In this document: one piece after another, positions 22,216 through 34,700 of the stretch | Layout: every line of letters starts with the position of its first letter | How positions within the stretch are numbered: position 1 is the first letter of the stretch | DNA from: Corylus avellana | Lineage: Eukaryota > Streptophyta > Magnoliopsida > Fagales > Betulaceae | DNA length: 64,000 nucleotides | Assembly: GCF_901000735.1 (NCBI RefSeq) | Contig: NC_081546.1 | Span: 6,949,001 to 7,013,000, forward strand | Direction: 5' to 3' | Notes under the pieces: generated by a model | The model's input: only the letters and a program-made list of their open reading frames with translations | Databases searched by the model: none | Told to the model about the DNA's origin: nothing | Program-made: the position numbers and the translations under genes

Positions 22216-23299
22216 GTCTTTATGTTTCGTGTCAAATTTAAATTATGTCGAGACATAGATATATTTTAATCCGATTCATTTAATTAAACGTGTTAAATCA
22301 TTTAATCATAACTTCATAATTTGACATTAAATATATAAATCTTGTTAAAACTTATCAACCATATTTTCCAAAATGCCAATTCTGAGTTACTGAGTAGTAA
22401 ATTACTCGGTGGGCCCTGTGATGTTTTTGTTTGCGAACGAAAAATGTAGCACGAGAATCACGATATACTTCTAATAATTCTTCCTTCTTTTATTTTATTT
22501 TATTTTATTTTTCTTTTGCCTTTTGTTTCTTTCTTTAGGACTGATTCAATCGTCAAAACTGATAACTACGAACCGTTGGCCACCCCCACCCCACCGCCCC
22601 CACTTTTTTTTTTTTTTCAATTTATTTTTGCTTGAGTGAGCATTGAATGAGAAAGTCAGAAGTAATGTTGTGAGTAGAAGAGGTTAATAAAAGATAAGTA
22701 TGAGCTGTTGCAGACTGGTCCCTGCTCATGAATGAAAGGAACTCCGAAAGGACCTAAGTCAAAATCAAAGAGGAAAGAATGGCATCCGGATCCTCTGTAT
22801 TCCTTTGTAATGGAGAGAAGTTGATTCTTTATTTTATAAGGGTAGAATGGCCTTTTTTTTTTTTGAATTATTCTACCTTTGTAGAAAGGAGGACCTCCTC
22901 CTCTCCATTTCCTTTAAAATGAAAAGGATCCTTCTCCGATAAAATGGAATATACGCTACTCTCTCATCACAACCTTCTTCTCCAATGTATCCTTTATATC
23001 CTCAAAGTCAATAATTACTCACTTGTTTTGGCCTTTTTAGGCAAGTGGGTTTGTGTTTTTTTTTTTTTTTTTAATTTTTTTAATTTTTTATTATTATTAT
23101 TATTGTAGTAGAAAATTATTGATGTGATATAAAGTTTAAATTCTTTTATATATAAAAAAAAATAAAATTGTTTAATAGTATTTTTTATTTTATTTTAATA
23201 GTAATAAAAAGTAAATGATGTAATATAAAAAGTAAAAAAAATTAGAATGTTTTGATATTATTTTTTTTTTGAAAAATGGTGCATGAACAATAACTATTC
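22216..23299. other. Non-coding stretch with a small foldback at 22785-22935
   Basis: No gene is seen. GGATCCTCTGTATTCC with AATGGAGAG on the left, and CTCTCCATTTCC with AAAAGGATCC on the right, form an imperfect inverted repeat of about 150 bp (small MITE). At 23100-23300 a degraded piece of the 14874/27791 MITE interior is recognisable (GTAATAAAAAGTAAATGATG). Confidence 0.45.
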
Positions 23300-24060
23300 T
23301 TGGTGTCACAATACACAGGAGTAGCATAAGAAAGAGAGATACCAATATCTTGTAATAGTCATCGTAACTGAAGAAGCTCCAAGTCCAAGTTGTTGTCAGC
23401 TAGAGCATAATATTCTAACTCAGTGCTAGAGTGAGCAACAACAATCTGTATCTTGCTTCACAAAGAGATAAGAGATATGTCAAGTATAAAATAGTAACCA
23501 GTAGTAGAGGGACAATTTGTTGGGTCATCAATCCAAACAACATTAATATAAACATTCAGCTAAAGAGTAGACTGTGAGGATAAGTGTAGACTGTGAAATA
23601 ATGTCCCATTTAGGTAACAAAGAATGCAAAGTATAACAACAAAATGAGTGGAGCGTGGAGCAGATAATGATCTAGGCAATGCTAGAACGGTCGTAAGTGG
23701 ATTTCTTGAATGGTGCATCCACCAAACAATTGTTTGAAAGCGGCAGCAGGTGGCAAAACAGGCAGATCCTTCAAGCGGCGCATGGCAATTCTGATGGGAT
23801 GGCTTTGGATAGGTCGTCATTCAAGGTCTCGATTAATAGAATTACAGGCTTGAAACAATGTGTGAAAGAGGAAGATTTGAAAAAGGTATAGTTATTAGAT
23901 TCTTCGAAAAGACAGGTGGCGCTAAAGAGGATGCCCAAAAAAAGAGTTAGAAGGTGTGAGGTGATCAAAACCTAAGCACTAATGCCATTTTGAGAATAAG
24001 ACTCTATATTGAATCACACATAATACTATATATAAGGGGCTTTATACAGTGGAGGAGCCT
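23300..24060 (-). pseudogene. Ty1/copia remnant, internally deleted
   Basis: On the minus strand 23580-23300 reads DPTNCPSTTGYYF, VAHSSTELEYYALAD and LLQDIGISLSYATPVYCDTK, which is copia ribonuclease H, with TGA for an expected Trp. Further upstream on the same strand, at about 23975-23995, is CAAAATGGCATTAGTGCTTAGG, resembling a decayed tRNA-iMet primer site. An AT-rich LTR-like stretch with TATATAAGG text lies beyond. The sequence between is not alignable to gag by eye. Confidence 0.6.
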
Positions 24061-24773
24061 AAATTTTGGTTTAGAGAGGTCAAGATTAAAAATACAAATT
24101 AATTAAAAAAATATAAAAAATATAAGTAACAAAATAAATAAGCAACCAATCAGCATATTTTTAAACCATGCTAGATTAAAACGACGTCTTGTTTTTTCAA
24201 ATTGCGTTTTTAAAAAATTATGGTTAATTGGTGGACAATGTCCTTTTTGTATATATGTTCAATGGCAGAACTACCAAGCCACCATGTTTTCCCCATTTTT
24301 TTAAATGCCCATATAATCCTTAAAAATTAAATTTTTACCCCGAAATTTTTATTTTTTATTTTAGTTTTAACCCAAACTTCAACTCTTCAAATTTGATCTT
24401 TATCATTAGGATGTTAATCATAGTTTTTGTTTTTAAGCAATGATCTGCCGACAAATTTACTAAATTTACCTCAACTCAACATAAGCTTATATAGAATTTG
24501 ATTGAAGTTCAATGGAATCATTGTTGTGTTCCATCATCTTAACTAACTACAATTATATATTTCATATAATTAAAATATGTAACAAAAACTACACCAAAAA
24601 AAAAATTATTTGAATTGTTGAACGGCTTATAAAAGAGAAATTTGACTAACTCAAATTTGCAAATTACAAATATAAATACTGAAATCACTATGGCACTTAT
24701 ATTTTCTTAAACTTGTTCAAATTTTGTGAATTTTGAAATCACCCTTATATGTGTGTGTAATTTGACTAAGGTA

Positions 24774-24805
<32 letters not shown>

Positions 24806-27129
24806 GCTACTAAATTACTTTTCTCATGAATGTTAAGCTTACAAATAATTTTTTTTTTTTTTTTAAAAAAAAAAAAACCCTTTTACAACATGATGTGACA
24901 TAAAATAATTAATTATGTTATATTGTGCCTCATCATATTGTAAAATTTGTTTACAAGCCTAGCATTTTTCTACTTTTTAACATTAAAAAATTTGTCTCTT
25001 TCCATTTCCAGTAAAGCATTAAAGGAAAAGAAAAATAAAAATCAGAAAAAGACAAAATCACCTCACTCTAGTCTCAAGTCTCTCGTCTCACAAAAAAAAA
25101 AAAGAAAAAAAAAAAAAAGAAAGAATAATCACTATTCACTCTAAATGGCTAAAGGTTGCGTTTTAAAGGTTTTGGATTTTTCATTTCTCAAGTTTAAATG
25201 AAACTGTGCGTGTAATAAATGATGCTTTAATAAAACTTTGCGTCTACCTTACAATTTTAAACGCTGTGTTTTAATCTACTTTNNNNNNNNNNNNNNNNNN
25301 NNNNNNNNNNNNNNNNNNNNNNNNNNNNNNNNNNNNNNNNNNNNNNNNNNNNNNNNNNNNNNNNNNNNNNNNNNNNNNNNNNTTTTATTAAATATAAGTT
25401 AGTAGTTTGAATCTCCTATAAAAAAATAATAATAATAATAATAATAATAACAACAATAAATAAATAAAAAAAGACCAAATTGAATGGCATTTCTTGCAAG
25501 CCTTTCCAAGCTTGCTTTGCCAGTTGGATTGATTAAAGTTGGGAAGGATGTTTAGATTGATGAGAGATTTCCGGTTACAAAAAAAAAAAGTATCCATTGG
25601 TCTTTTCAACTGTCCATGAGTCTATCAAGTTTTTAGTTTTATAGATACTTTTCACATTGTAATAAAAGAAACTTTTAAATGACAAGAGAGCCGAATTTAT
25701 ACCCTTTCACACTAACACACTTCACTCTATTTTTTTTTTTTTTCATTTCTTCTAAATTCTTTATTTTCTATTACCAAACAATTTTATTTTTTTATTTATT
25801 TTATTTTTCTTTTCACAAAAAAAATTAAATCTCATTTGACTTTTATATCACATCAATAATACAGTGGCGGTTTATGACCCAACCATTGCAGAGGCAGTTG
25901 CAGCTCTTTGTGCTATAGAACTTGAAAGTCAGTCCCCTCAAAACAAATATTCCATTTGTAATGTTTTTGAACTAAACATTGCATTAATGTTCTTCCCAAA
26001 ATATTGTAATGTTCTCTTTGTATAAAAAATGAAAAAATTCTCTTAAACAATTTTTTTTATTTTTTTCTTGAATCTATTAGAGTATTTGTTTTTTTTTTTT
26101 TAAGAATTTTTAGTAACATTGTTGTCTTTTTGCAGGACAAAAGGATTAAATTGTAAATTTTTGATAGTTAAAGATAGACATTGATGCAATGGATAGTTTG
26201 TGATAACATTGTAAATTAGTTGTTAGTTTGAGGATTTTGTTAATTAAGGAAAAAATACACATGTTTTAGTCAAATTATTATCTATAGTCAATGTCTTCTT
26301 AAACTACAAAAAATAAGAAAAAATGTCAAAAGCTGACGTGTTTGATTAAAAACATTCAAAGTATTTTTTTAACTTTTTTATTAAAAAAAAAAAAAAAAAA
26401 GAGACAAAAACACACTTTTGATAAAAGTTTAAAATTGAAGTTTTTTTTTTAAAAAAAAAATCTATTTCTTAATACAATTTTAAACATATTTTATTAAAAA
26501 AATAATAATATTAAATTTTAAAAAAATTAACATTAGCAATAACTTCATAAAGGAAAATTGTAAAATGATGAGCTTATCGCTTAAATGGAACAGGTGGGGG
26601 GAGGTTTTGGTTTGACTTTTGTTACAAAAAAAGGGTGTCTAGAGTGAGTCTAGACGCACCGCCAGAAAAAGGTGGAGCGGGAAGAAACAAATGAATAGGT
26701 GTAGGAAATACGATGTGGCTCTCTTCCCAAAATCAATAACAGTTAACATGTGTCATACGTCAGAAGGTCACATCGTACGGCAGATACATGTAGCGGAAAA
26801 TCATGGTATGGGACCCACGCGCGACGCGGATCCCAATAGTATGATTCTTTTTGGAACTGGCGAGAGTGGCTTATAGCTGGCACCAACTGACGTGTTTGCA
26901 CCAGATTTTCAAATTCCTTCGGTTAGGTCCGTTAGTGTACCGGCCACGTCACTCGTTAACGGACGAAATCAACCCATGGCCCACCCTATCCCCGTGCCAG
27001 ATTCCTCGTCATCATTGAGGCTCTATTACCCCTCCGACGCTTGTCCATGTGTCACGTTGCATGCCTTGGGATTTGGGAACACAAGTGCCGAAATTGCACA
27101 AATTGCACAAATGGGGTTTCTAATTCTTT
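24061..27129. other. AT-rich intergenic region with a gap
   Basis: Long A and T runs and no supportable gene. 25283-25382 is a 100-N gap. At 25862-25935 the plus frame VAVYDPTIAEAVAALCAIEL resembles a scrap of LINE ribonuclease H. 26630-27120 is more GC-rich (for example GACCCACGCGCGACGCGG) with short open frames but no recognisable motif. Confidence 0.5.
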
Positions 27130-27320
27130 GGCGTTTGTTAAACAACAAGCATTTTCCAAGACACTGTTTACAATTACAATAAATAAACTAATGATTGATA
27201 TAAAAAAATAAAAAAAATTTGTTTTATACTAATTTTTTAATTTAAATAGTAATAAAAAATAAATAATGTGATATAAAAAGTGAATAGTGTGTGAGAGTGG
27301 TGTGTTGTTTAACAAATACG
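27130..27320. mobile_element. Short MITE (about 190 bp)
   Basis: GCGTTTGTTAAACAACAAG at the left and GTGTTGTTTAACAAATACG at the right are inverted repeats. The interior (ATAGTAATAAAAAATAAATA, GATATAAAAAGTGAATAG) is related to the Tourist-like family of this window. Target duplication not resolved. 27321-27790 is AT-rich without features. Confidence 0.55.
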
Positions 27321-27790
27321 AGGAGAAATGTTATTTTCTATTTTTGTTTTTTTTTTTAAAAAAATTAATTATTAAATCTGTATAGTAGATGTTGCATATG
27401 TAATTGTTGATTTTTAAAAAAATTAAAAATAAATGGGTGATAAATGAAAAAAAGGAAAAAATAAAATAAAAAATTAAGTCCCATCTTGTAGGATCTTGTG
27501 ACACAACTGCACCCCAATAATTCGAGAGAGAGAAAGTGCACAGTGAAATTTGTTTACGGCTTGAAACCGCCTACTCCCGAGTCCGGTCAAATAGCACATT
27601 AGTCAATAGTCACCAATAAGTAGGATGTCTTATAATTTTTTCAGATAAAAGTAAATTAATTATCTTTAAAGTATTTATTAATTTATTAAATAAATAAATT
27701 TACCTATTTTTATTAATTTAAAATTTTAAAATAAATGATAATATAAAGTTGTAAATTTGCATTATCAAATATCTCAAGGAAAAGGAATTA

Positions 27791-28064
27791 CGGGGGTTTT
27801 TGGCAAATGGGATGGCCTAAACACTGTAGTTGATGTAAATTGATGTAAAAAAAAGTAAAAATGTTTTGTATAAAAAAATTGAAAAAGTGATATGGAAAAG
27901 TGAAAAAGTTTTGTTTTGTAGTGATTTTTTTATTTGAATAATAATAAAAAGTGAATGATTTGATATTAAAAGTGAAAAAGTTAAAATGTTTTGACGTTGA
28001 TTTTTTTGGGAAATGTTGATGAACAGTGTTTGGGCCAACTCCATCCCCATTATCAAACAAAGCC
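27791..28064. mobile_element. Tourist-like MITE (about 274 bp)
   Basis: Reverse complement of 16142-16417 across nearly its full length, with terminal CGGGGGTTTTTGGCAAATGG and CATTATCAAACAAAGCC. The left flank is TTA (27788-27790). The right flank does not match, perhaps because the hairpin element at 28077 landed beside it. Confidence 0.7.
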
Positions 28065-28076
28065 ACATGTATTTGG

Positions 28077-28245
28077 GGGTAATGATATAGTTTACTCCGG
28101 CATGCATCAACAGTGATGTACGCCAGGCGTAATTTTTTTTTTTTTTTTTTTTTATAATTAAAATAATAAAATAATAATAAAAAAAATTTACGCTTGGCGT
28201 GCATCACTGTTGATGCACGCCCCGGCGTAAATTATATCATCACTC
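28077..28245. mobile_element. Hairpin MITE with 11-bp matching flanks (169 bp)
   Basis: CATGTATTTGG at 28066-28076 and 28246-28256. The arms of about 55 bases (start GGTAATGATATAGTTTAC; end GTAAATTATATCATCACTC) contain GCATCAACAGTGATG on one side and its near-inverse on the other, and surround an A/T-only core. A 9-11 bp duplication suits a Mutator-like element. Confidence 0.75.
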
Positions 28246-28404
28246 CATGTATTTGGCATTAATAAGTCAACTTGAATTACGGCACTTCAAAAAATATTGA
28301 AGGCAAGAGAAGGGCTGGAAAAAGCTCGAAGTGAGTAGTTTATTTCTTCTCATGGCAATGAGGGCTTGTATGCATGAATATGCATGAATCTGCTAGGCAA
28401 TTAA

Positions 28405-28870
28405 ATGAGACTTTTTTTAAGCAAAAAGCCCGCAATATATAGATGGTTGAACCTTGGAGACTTTCAAAGGATGGTCAAGGTTAGAAATTTCAAGAATCTT
28501 ATTATTAATTTTCTATATGGGATGAGAATGGGGTTAAGGTGGCCGCAAGATCTGAGCCAGATTATAAGGGTGCGTGGCAGAAGAGTATTATAAGAAATTG
28601 GTTGGTCAGACAAATCACAAGTACTTTTGATGAAGCAAAAGCTCTTTCAGTGTCATAGTTGATAAAGAGTACTAGATTCCCTGATCAATGCATTAATGCA
28701 GGTATGGGGGTTCAAGTTTATGAGAAAGAGATAAAGAAAACCAAGTTTTTATTTATTTATTTATTTTTTTTATGAATTATGGCACCAGACCTAGATGGGT
28801 TCTCAGCTGGCTTTTATCACAAAGCTTGGTCAATTGTTGGTGTGGATTTAGAAAATGCAAAATAGCATTT
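28405..28870 (+). pseudogene. Decayed LINE ORF2 fragment
   Basis: Readable pieces are FQRMVKVRNFKNLI (linker before the reverse transcriptase) and, at about 28780-28860, APDLDGFSAGFYHKAWSIVG. The latter corresponds to the conserved PGPDGFS..FY..W motif at the start of the reverse transcriptase. Several stops and an AT-rich insert separate the pieces. Confidence 0.6.
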
Positions 28871-31800
28871 CGATTGGACAAATAGCTCACTGAATTTATA
28901 AAGTGATTATACACTCTTAATTAAGTTTATATCGTTAGAAAAGTTGACAGAATCTATTCATGTCATCATCAATCAATGTGATATGTGCATTTCATTTACA
29001 ATAAAAAAAATGCTAAGTATTAAACATAAATAAGTAAATAAACACAAGGAGTGGTCCGACCACCTCTTTCTCCAAATGGGGGTGACTCAACCACATGCTT
29101 TAACGCCTAAGACATCCTGCATTCCACCGTCACAGCCTGTCTTTGCCATGCTAAGTGTTAAGTAGCATGTTGTTGTTGGTTTTTGTTTTGTCTTTCTACT
29201 TCTGTCTTTTGCATTTCTTTTTCGTGTTTATTGGTTATGGTCTCCTGGGGATTTGTTGTTTTACCCTATAGAGGAGATTTTTGTTTATGGAGTGTCACTC
29301 ATCGACAACAGATTTTGTTAATCCAAGTTCAATAGTGTCTCCCTCTCTTCAACTCCTTCTTAGGGGTTGTCATTTTTACGTAGCAAAAGCTTGAGTAGGG
29401 TTGAATGGTCTCGCAAAGGTCACACCTTTGCCCTCCTCTGTTTTGACGCTATATCGCTTTATGCGATCCATTCCTGACTTTTGTCTAAAAGATCGGGACA
29501 TTTTTTACTCCATGAAGGTCATAATTTACGCACCGATTTCCCATTCTTTTTTCCCAAACTAGCTAGCGCTGATTCTTTCGTTTAAATTTGTTATTCGGGA
29601 ACCCATCAATTTTTTTAACTCTTTGTTCCTTCTAACCCTTCTACCATTTATTGAATGATATATATATTTAAAAAAAAAAAGAATTCTCTTCAGTTGGGCA
29701 CCCGGCATGTGTATCTCTATCGGTTGGTTCACTTGAAATCATTCGTTCGTAAATACTTGAGTTTTGATTATTCTGAACATTGGGAATGGAATGCATCCTC
29801 TTTACGGTGCTTTAAAGACGTGGTACCAGGCTACCAGCGTACCATGATTCAGCATCGCAAACAGCAATCATGATTTCCTATTATGTTTTTATTTTTTTAA
29901 ATGCAAAAATATGTAAATATGATATGAGAGAATCTGATGTAGGCCCAATCTTTATATTTATATATCATTTTCTGACTCTTAGAATATACACTTTAGTTCA
30001 TCTTTTCTGATTGTTTTTAGGGTTAATATATATATTTCAATTTAGGCATATTAAATTTATTATTATTTTCTATTCAAAGAGGGAGAAAGAGAAAATTAAG
30101 GGAATTAAGTTTTTGAGAGCCTATGATCAGAAAAGAATAATAATAAAAAATTATAAAGCCTATAGATAGACATGTAATATGTACAATAAAAATAGGAGAA
30201 ATTACATTTCATTTAGTCCCTCAGTCTATCAAATAATTTACAATGTCTTCTTCATTTATAATTTTTGTTAATATATCATACTAATTTATCATTGAGACTG
30301 CAATGTCCTCCATCTGTTAATAATTATATCCTTAACTTGAAGAAATAAATATATTAATTTTTCAAAATTACCCATACCCATGTGTTGCACTTACATATGT
30401 GAATTGGTGATGAGTTTGATGACACTAGCTTTTTTGTTTATAAATGATAATTATCCAATGTAGATTTGTTTGATTCTTATACTAATATATTGGTGGCCAC
30501 AACTCCCCAATCAAGGGCTCCATTGCTAGGAAACATCCTCCCTCTTTCTAAACCATGTGAGCTCCCTAGCATAATAAGAATCACATTCCTTAATCAACAT
30601 TTTTTATTACATGGGTGATCGGAATTTTGGAGTAGTTAAAGGTGGTACTTTCACAAGGACTTAGTTGACTGACACCATGCCACCCATTGTCCTAAAAAAT
30701 ACCTCCACAAGAGCATAATTGTGAGGATCCAAGGCACAAAATGGTTGCAAAAGCACCAGCCTGCCACCTTTGGGACCATCCTATGCTCTGCGATTCTCTC
30801 ATCCATGGACCAAAATATATGCTTGCTAGCTAGCTAGCAATGCTGAACCACATTAGAAGAGCTGCATAATGCAAATGAACCCATGGATGTAATCCCTCTT
30901 TCCTTTCTACCACCGCCGCCATAGCGCGTGTATGCCACGTGCCGCTTTGTTACGTGTGTGTTCTACACGAGTTACCGCCATTTTTAACTTATTCCGGTTG
31001 ATTTGAAGCTTCCCTACCTCAATTTCACGGGCTCTTATTTTGTTGAGCCTTTTTTTTGCTGTAAAGGAAGTTCTAGATTCAAATTTGAACCTCAAAGTAC
31101 ACTGGCCTTGTTGTTTTTGGTCTCTCAATCCGTGGTGGTTGCTCTTTTACTAATTGTAGATGTATATCTTTTATTTTTCTCAATTGTTCTTTCAGTTGGC
31201 CCAAAACTAGAAATTTTGTGGGTGCCTCTTGTTGCACGTACCCACAACTTCTGCCATTGATCATTACAAACAGCATCACTAACAACAGTCAACAGTCTCG
31301 TTTGTTTCTTCTATTTGAGGATCATTTTTAGAGCTATAGGATGAATTACTGCAATAAATAGTTTTTTTTTTTTTGTCTTTTTTTGTTTGTGTAATTTTCT
31401 TATTTTATTTTAGATTGTTGTTGTAATTTCTTATTCCACTCATAAAAAAAGAACGTAGACATTAAATTGTACGAGAAATTACTACACATATTACAATTTT
31501 TTGACGTGATATTAAAAGTTATAATTAAATTTTAAATGAATCACTATTACAAAATTTACATTTAAAATTGTCAGAGTGAGAGTGAGAGTTAGAGACTTAG
31601 AGTGAGAAGCATTTCTCAAATTTTATAACGCTAGAGTTGTGGAGCTATATCTCACGTGAGGTGCACACGTGTGCAGGGCTAAGTCACGTGATGAGTTCCA
31701 AAAAACGTGCGGGTACGGCTAAAGGACAGGGTTAGGTGAAAGATAGGTGCGCGTGGCACGTGAGAGTGGGTATGTATGGGTGGGATAAGCTCTATACAGC

Positions 31801-33560
31801 TGTTTCCCCGTAACGACTGCATGTTGAAGATTGGGACTCTCCTTCCTTTTCTGCTTTCTGTTTTTGTTGCTTTCCTCTTCCCGCTTTTCCGTTTTTTCCG
31901 TTTCTCTTCCCATTTTTATTCCCACGCACCTTTGTGCGTGCCCCTCACACCACTTGTTTACCCAAATACCCTCCTCCCCTCCCTCCTTTTATTTTTTTTT
32001 TTCTTTTGCAACTTGAAAATATTTCGGATGAAACTTTATCTATACATTTAAGTTATTTATTTAAAAAAGTGTTTTGATATCACATAAAAATAAATATATA
32101 TAGATTTTACGTTTTGTAGAATATTTGGATTTCTTATTAATAATATTCAGGTCAAAGGAACATCCAAATATGTACATTTAAAATCATTATAATGTTTATG
32201 TGGTCCAAAAATCTCATAATGGAGTATTTGGTTGGTAAGTAATAAAAAGAAGATATGGAATGTGCGGTACAGAAACATTCAGACATTAATTATGTCTAGT
32301 AATCACTATTCTGTAATTCTTAATTAAATAATGCCAAAAAAAACAAAGATATATATAATTAATGGGATAGTTTGCTTATGGTAGACAACCTTTTCTACTA
32401 TTGGTTAAATCATAAAATTTTCATTTTTAATTACAAAGTGTTGACTACAAAAGCCACGCTAATCACGATTTGTAAGCCAAACTGTGAACTAATTTTTTTT
32501 TTACAAATAAAATTACATTTAATTAAAAAATTTTACAATTTCTAAGAAATCAAGATAGCGTATGATAAATGTACGACGGTGGAGACGGTTTTGGCAGTTC
32601 AGGGAGGGAGGAGGAGTGCGTGACTGGCACGTGGCGGTGGGAGGGAGTAGGCCGTTAGGGGTACTGGTGGAGCGGGAGTGGGTTTGACAGGCTGGACTGA
32701 CAAGATAGCAGTTCGGTTCGTCCCCCAATTCTGCTACTGAACTTTGTCGTGTTAGGGGCCAGCTCAGCACTTCCGTGCGTCCTTTTCATCTCTTAAAATA
32801 TCCCCTTCCTCGAAATTGCTCTCCAGCCTGGCTTCGGTCAAAGTCATCCCGCTCCCTCCCATCCACCCTCCAACCGTATCTTTTAATTTTTGAATAGACT
32901 CTTCTCAATAAGCGCACGTTTGCTCTTCTTTTCAATTTAATTTAACCTGCCCTTTTAACTTCCAAACGGCCGTTTACCCGACTTTTGGATTTCAGCCCCT
33001 CTTTCTTCTGCTCTGTTTTAGCTAAACAGTTAATTTAGTTTACAATTATACAACTACAAATTAAATAGCCAATTAATAAAAACAGAAAAAAAAAATCTTG
33101 ATATTAATTTGAAATATGTAATTGTTTTATACCATTCTTTAAATAAATTTTTTATAGGAAAATATATTCATATTTATTGTAGGATATATTATCCGCCATA
33201 TTTAGTATTATAAAATCTGGGTGATCTCATTAAATTGGAAAGATTTTTGGTTATTGGGATTGTTCATATATAGGCAGGCCCACTTAGTAAATGGTGTATC
33301 TACAATCCTGTTGTCTTTTAATAACGGGGGAGAAGGTTATGGTGGGAATTTGACGTCGTGTATAGTTGGAACAGTACGTAAGTCAGTTTTCAGACGAACC
33401 GAGTGAGGGAGTGATTATTATACGTGTACGCTGGAATGGCTACGAGGCGACGCGTGTCTGTTTGACAGCTGTATGCTAGTAACTGCCTTGCCTGGAAGAA
33501 TCCCAAACGCTCAACGGCCAGGACCGGTCACTACCACCGGCTCAACCAGTAATCGTTATC
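28871..33560. other. Long intergenic region upstream of the MYB gene
   Basis: No gene is supported in 4.7 kb. Frames at 30907-31285 (minus) and 31719-32051 are short and without motifs. A GGTCCGACCACC phrase at about 29050 resembles the GGCCACC-rich foldback cores elsewhere in the window. 29640-29690 (TTGAATGATATATATATTT plus an A run) could be a retroposon tail. The last kilobase contains the MYB promoter. Confidence 0.5.
31653..31762. promoter_or_regulatory. Cluster of four CACGTG G-boxes
   Basis: CACGTG at 31653, 31666, 31685 and 31757, with further ACGTG and GCGTGGC text nearby. G-boxes bind bZIP and bHLH factors and act as ABA-responsive elements when clustered. The cluster is about 2.1 kb upstream of the MYB start, so its target is uncertain. 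Confidence 0.45.
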
Positions 33561-33564
33561 CTCT

Positions 33565-33576
33565 CTTATATATACC
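33565..33576 (+). promoter_or_regulatory. TATA box of the MYB gene
   Basis: CTTATATATACC is followed by a CT-rich stretch (CCCTCTCACTCTCACATC), typical of a plant core promoter with a pyrimidine-rich leader. It predicts transcription starting near 33600 and a 5' UTR of about 185 bases. Confidence 0.65.
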
Positions 33577-33782
33577 CTCTCACTCTCACATCACCCTTCT
33601 CTCTCTAAGAAGAAGGTGAGGCTCCGCCTCTCTCACCCCCCCAAGCTCTCTCCCACAAAACCCATTTTCCGACGATTATCTTTTATTTCAAATATCCTAG
33701 AAATTAAAGAAAACCTTTTATTTATTGCTTTCCTTTTTCTTTTTTTTTTTCTTCACAAAAGTAAGGTTAGAGGTTTCATTCC

Positions 33783-34700
33783 ATGGCGTCCACAAGGAAG
33801 GATGTGGATCGGATAAAAGGTCCATGGAGCCCCGAGGAAGACGAATCGTTGCAGCGACTCGTCCAAACCTACGGCCCGAGAAACTGGTCTCTGATAAGCA
33901 AGTCGATCCCTGGTCGATCCGGCAAGTCTTGCCGTCTACGCTGGTGCAACCAACTCTCCCCGGAGGTGGAGCACCGACCCTTCTCGGCGGAGGAGGACGA
34001 TACCATCATCAGGGCCCACGCCAGGTTCGGCAACAAGTGGGCCACCATCGCTCGCCTCCTCAATGGTCGCACAGATAACGCCATCAAGAACCACTGGAAT
34101 TCCACCCTCAAGCGCAAATGCTCATCCATGACCGATGATTTAAGCGACGACGCACATGCGCAACAGCCTCTCAAGAGATCGGCTAGTGTCGGTGCCGGTA
34201 CGGTCTCGGGCACCGCCATATCGGGTCTGTACCTGAACCCGAGTAGCCCATCAGGATCCGATTTGAGCGATACGAGTTTGCCCGGCATGTCACCATCACA
34301 CGTCTTCAGACCTTTGGCCCGGACCAGCTCTCTGGTTCCGCCGACTCAGCATGTTGAGGCCTCGTCTTCCAATACGGATCCGCCTACCTCTCTGTGCCTA
34401 TCTCTGCCCGGATCGGATTTGTGCGAGGTCTCGAACCACGGCACAGGATCCAACCAGGTTGCGAGTCCCACTCAAGTGTTGCAGTCACCGGTACCGCTGC
34501 AGCAAATTCCGGTGGCAGCTCAGAACGGGTACGAGAAGCCGTTCTTCAGCACCGAGTTCTTGTCCGTGATGCAAGAAATGATCAGAACGGAAGTGAGGAA
34601 TTACATGTCTGGGATTGAGCAGAACGGGCTGTGTAATTTGCAGACCGAAGCTGTTAGGAACGCCGTGGTGAAGCGGATTGGGATTAGCAAGATCGAGTAG
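33783..34700 (+). CDS. R2R3-MYB transcription factor, subgroup 22 (MYB44/70/73/77-like), 305 aa
   Basis: A nuclear DNA-binding regulator. Members of this subgroup act in ABA, auxin and stress responses in Arabidopsis (family knowledge). Single exon, as usual for the subgroup. R2 has W15, W35 and W54, and R3 has F67, W86 and W105, with [14 protein letters not shown] at its end. The subgroup 22 motif is at about 148-163 ([16 protein letters not shown]). An EAR-like LxLxL (LCLSL) is at 204-208, so repression is possible. The conserved C-terminus [17 protein letters not shown] and [11 protein letters not shown] is intact. The start is the first ATG, in the context TTCCATGGCG, just before the conserved MYB repeat. 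GC content is far above the surroundings, as expected for a coding exon. I do not choose among the four Arabidopsis relatives. Confidence 0.95.
   Translation: MASTRKDVDRIKGPWSPEEDESLQRLVQTYGPRNWSLISKSIPGRSGKSCRLRWCNQLSPEVEHRPFSAEEDDTIIRAHARFGNKWATIARLLNGRTDNAIKNHWNSTLKRKCSSMTDDLSDDAHAQQPLKRSASVGAGTVSGTAISGLYLNPSSPSGSDLSDTSLPGMSPSHVFRPLARTSSLVPPTQHVEASSSNTDPPTSLCLSLPGSDLCEVSNHGTGSNQVASPTQVLQSPVPLQQIPVAAQNGYEKPFFSTEFLSVMQEMIRTEVRNYMSGIEQNGLCNLQTEAVRNAVVKRIGISKIE

Noticed and set aside
30907..31285. Minus-strand frames with Lys/Arg-rich text
   Set aside because: Short and mutually out of frame, with no recognisable domain; could be decayed retroelement but unsupported.
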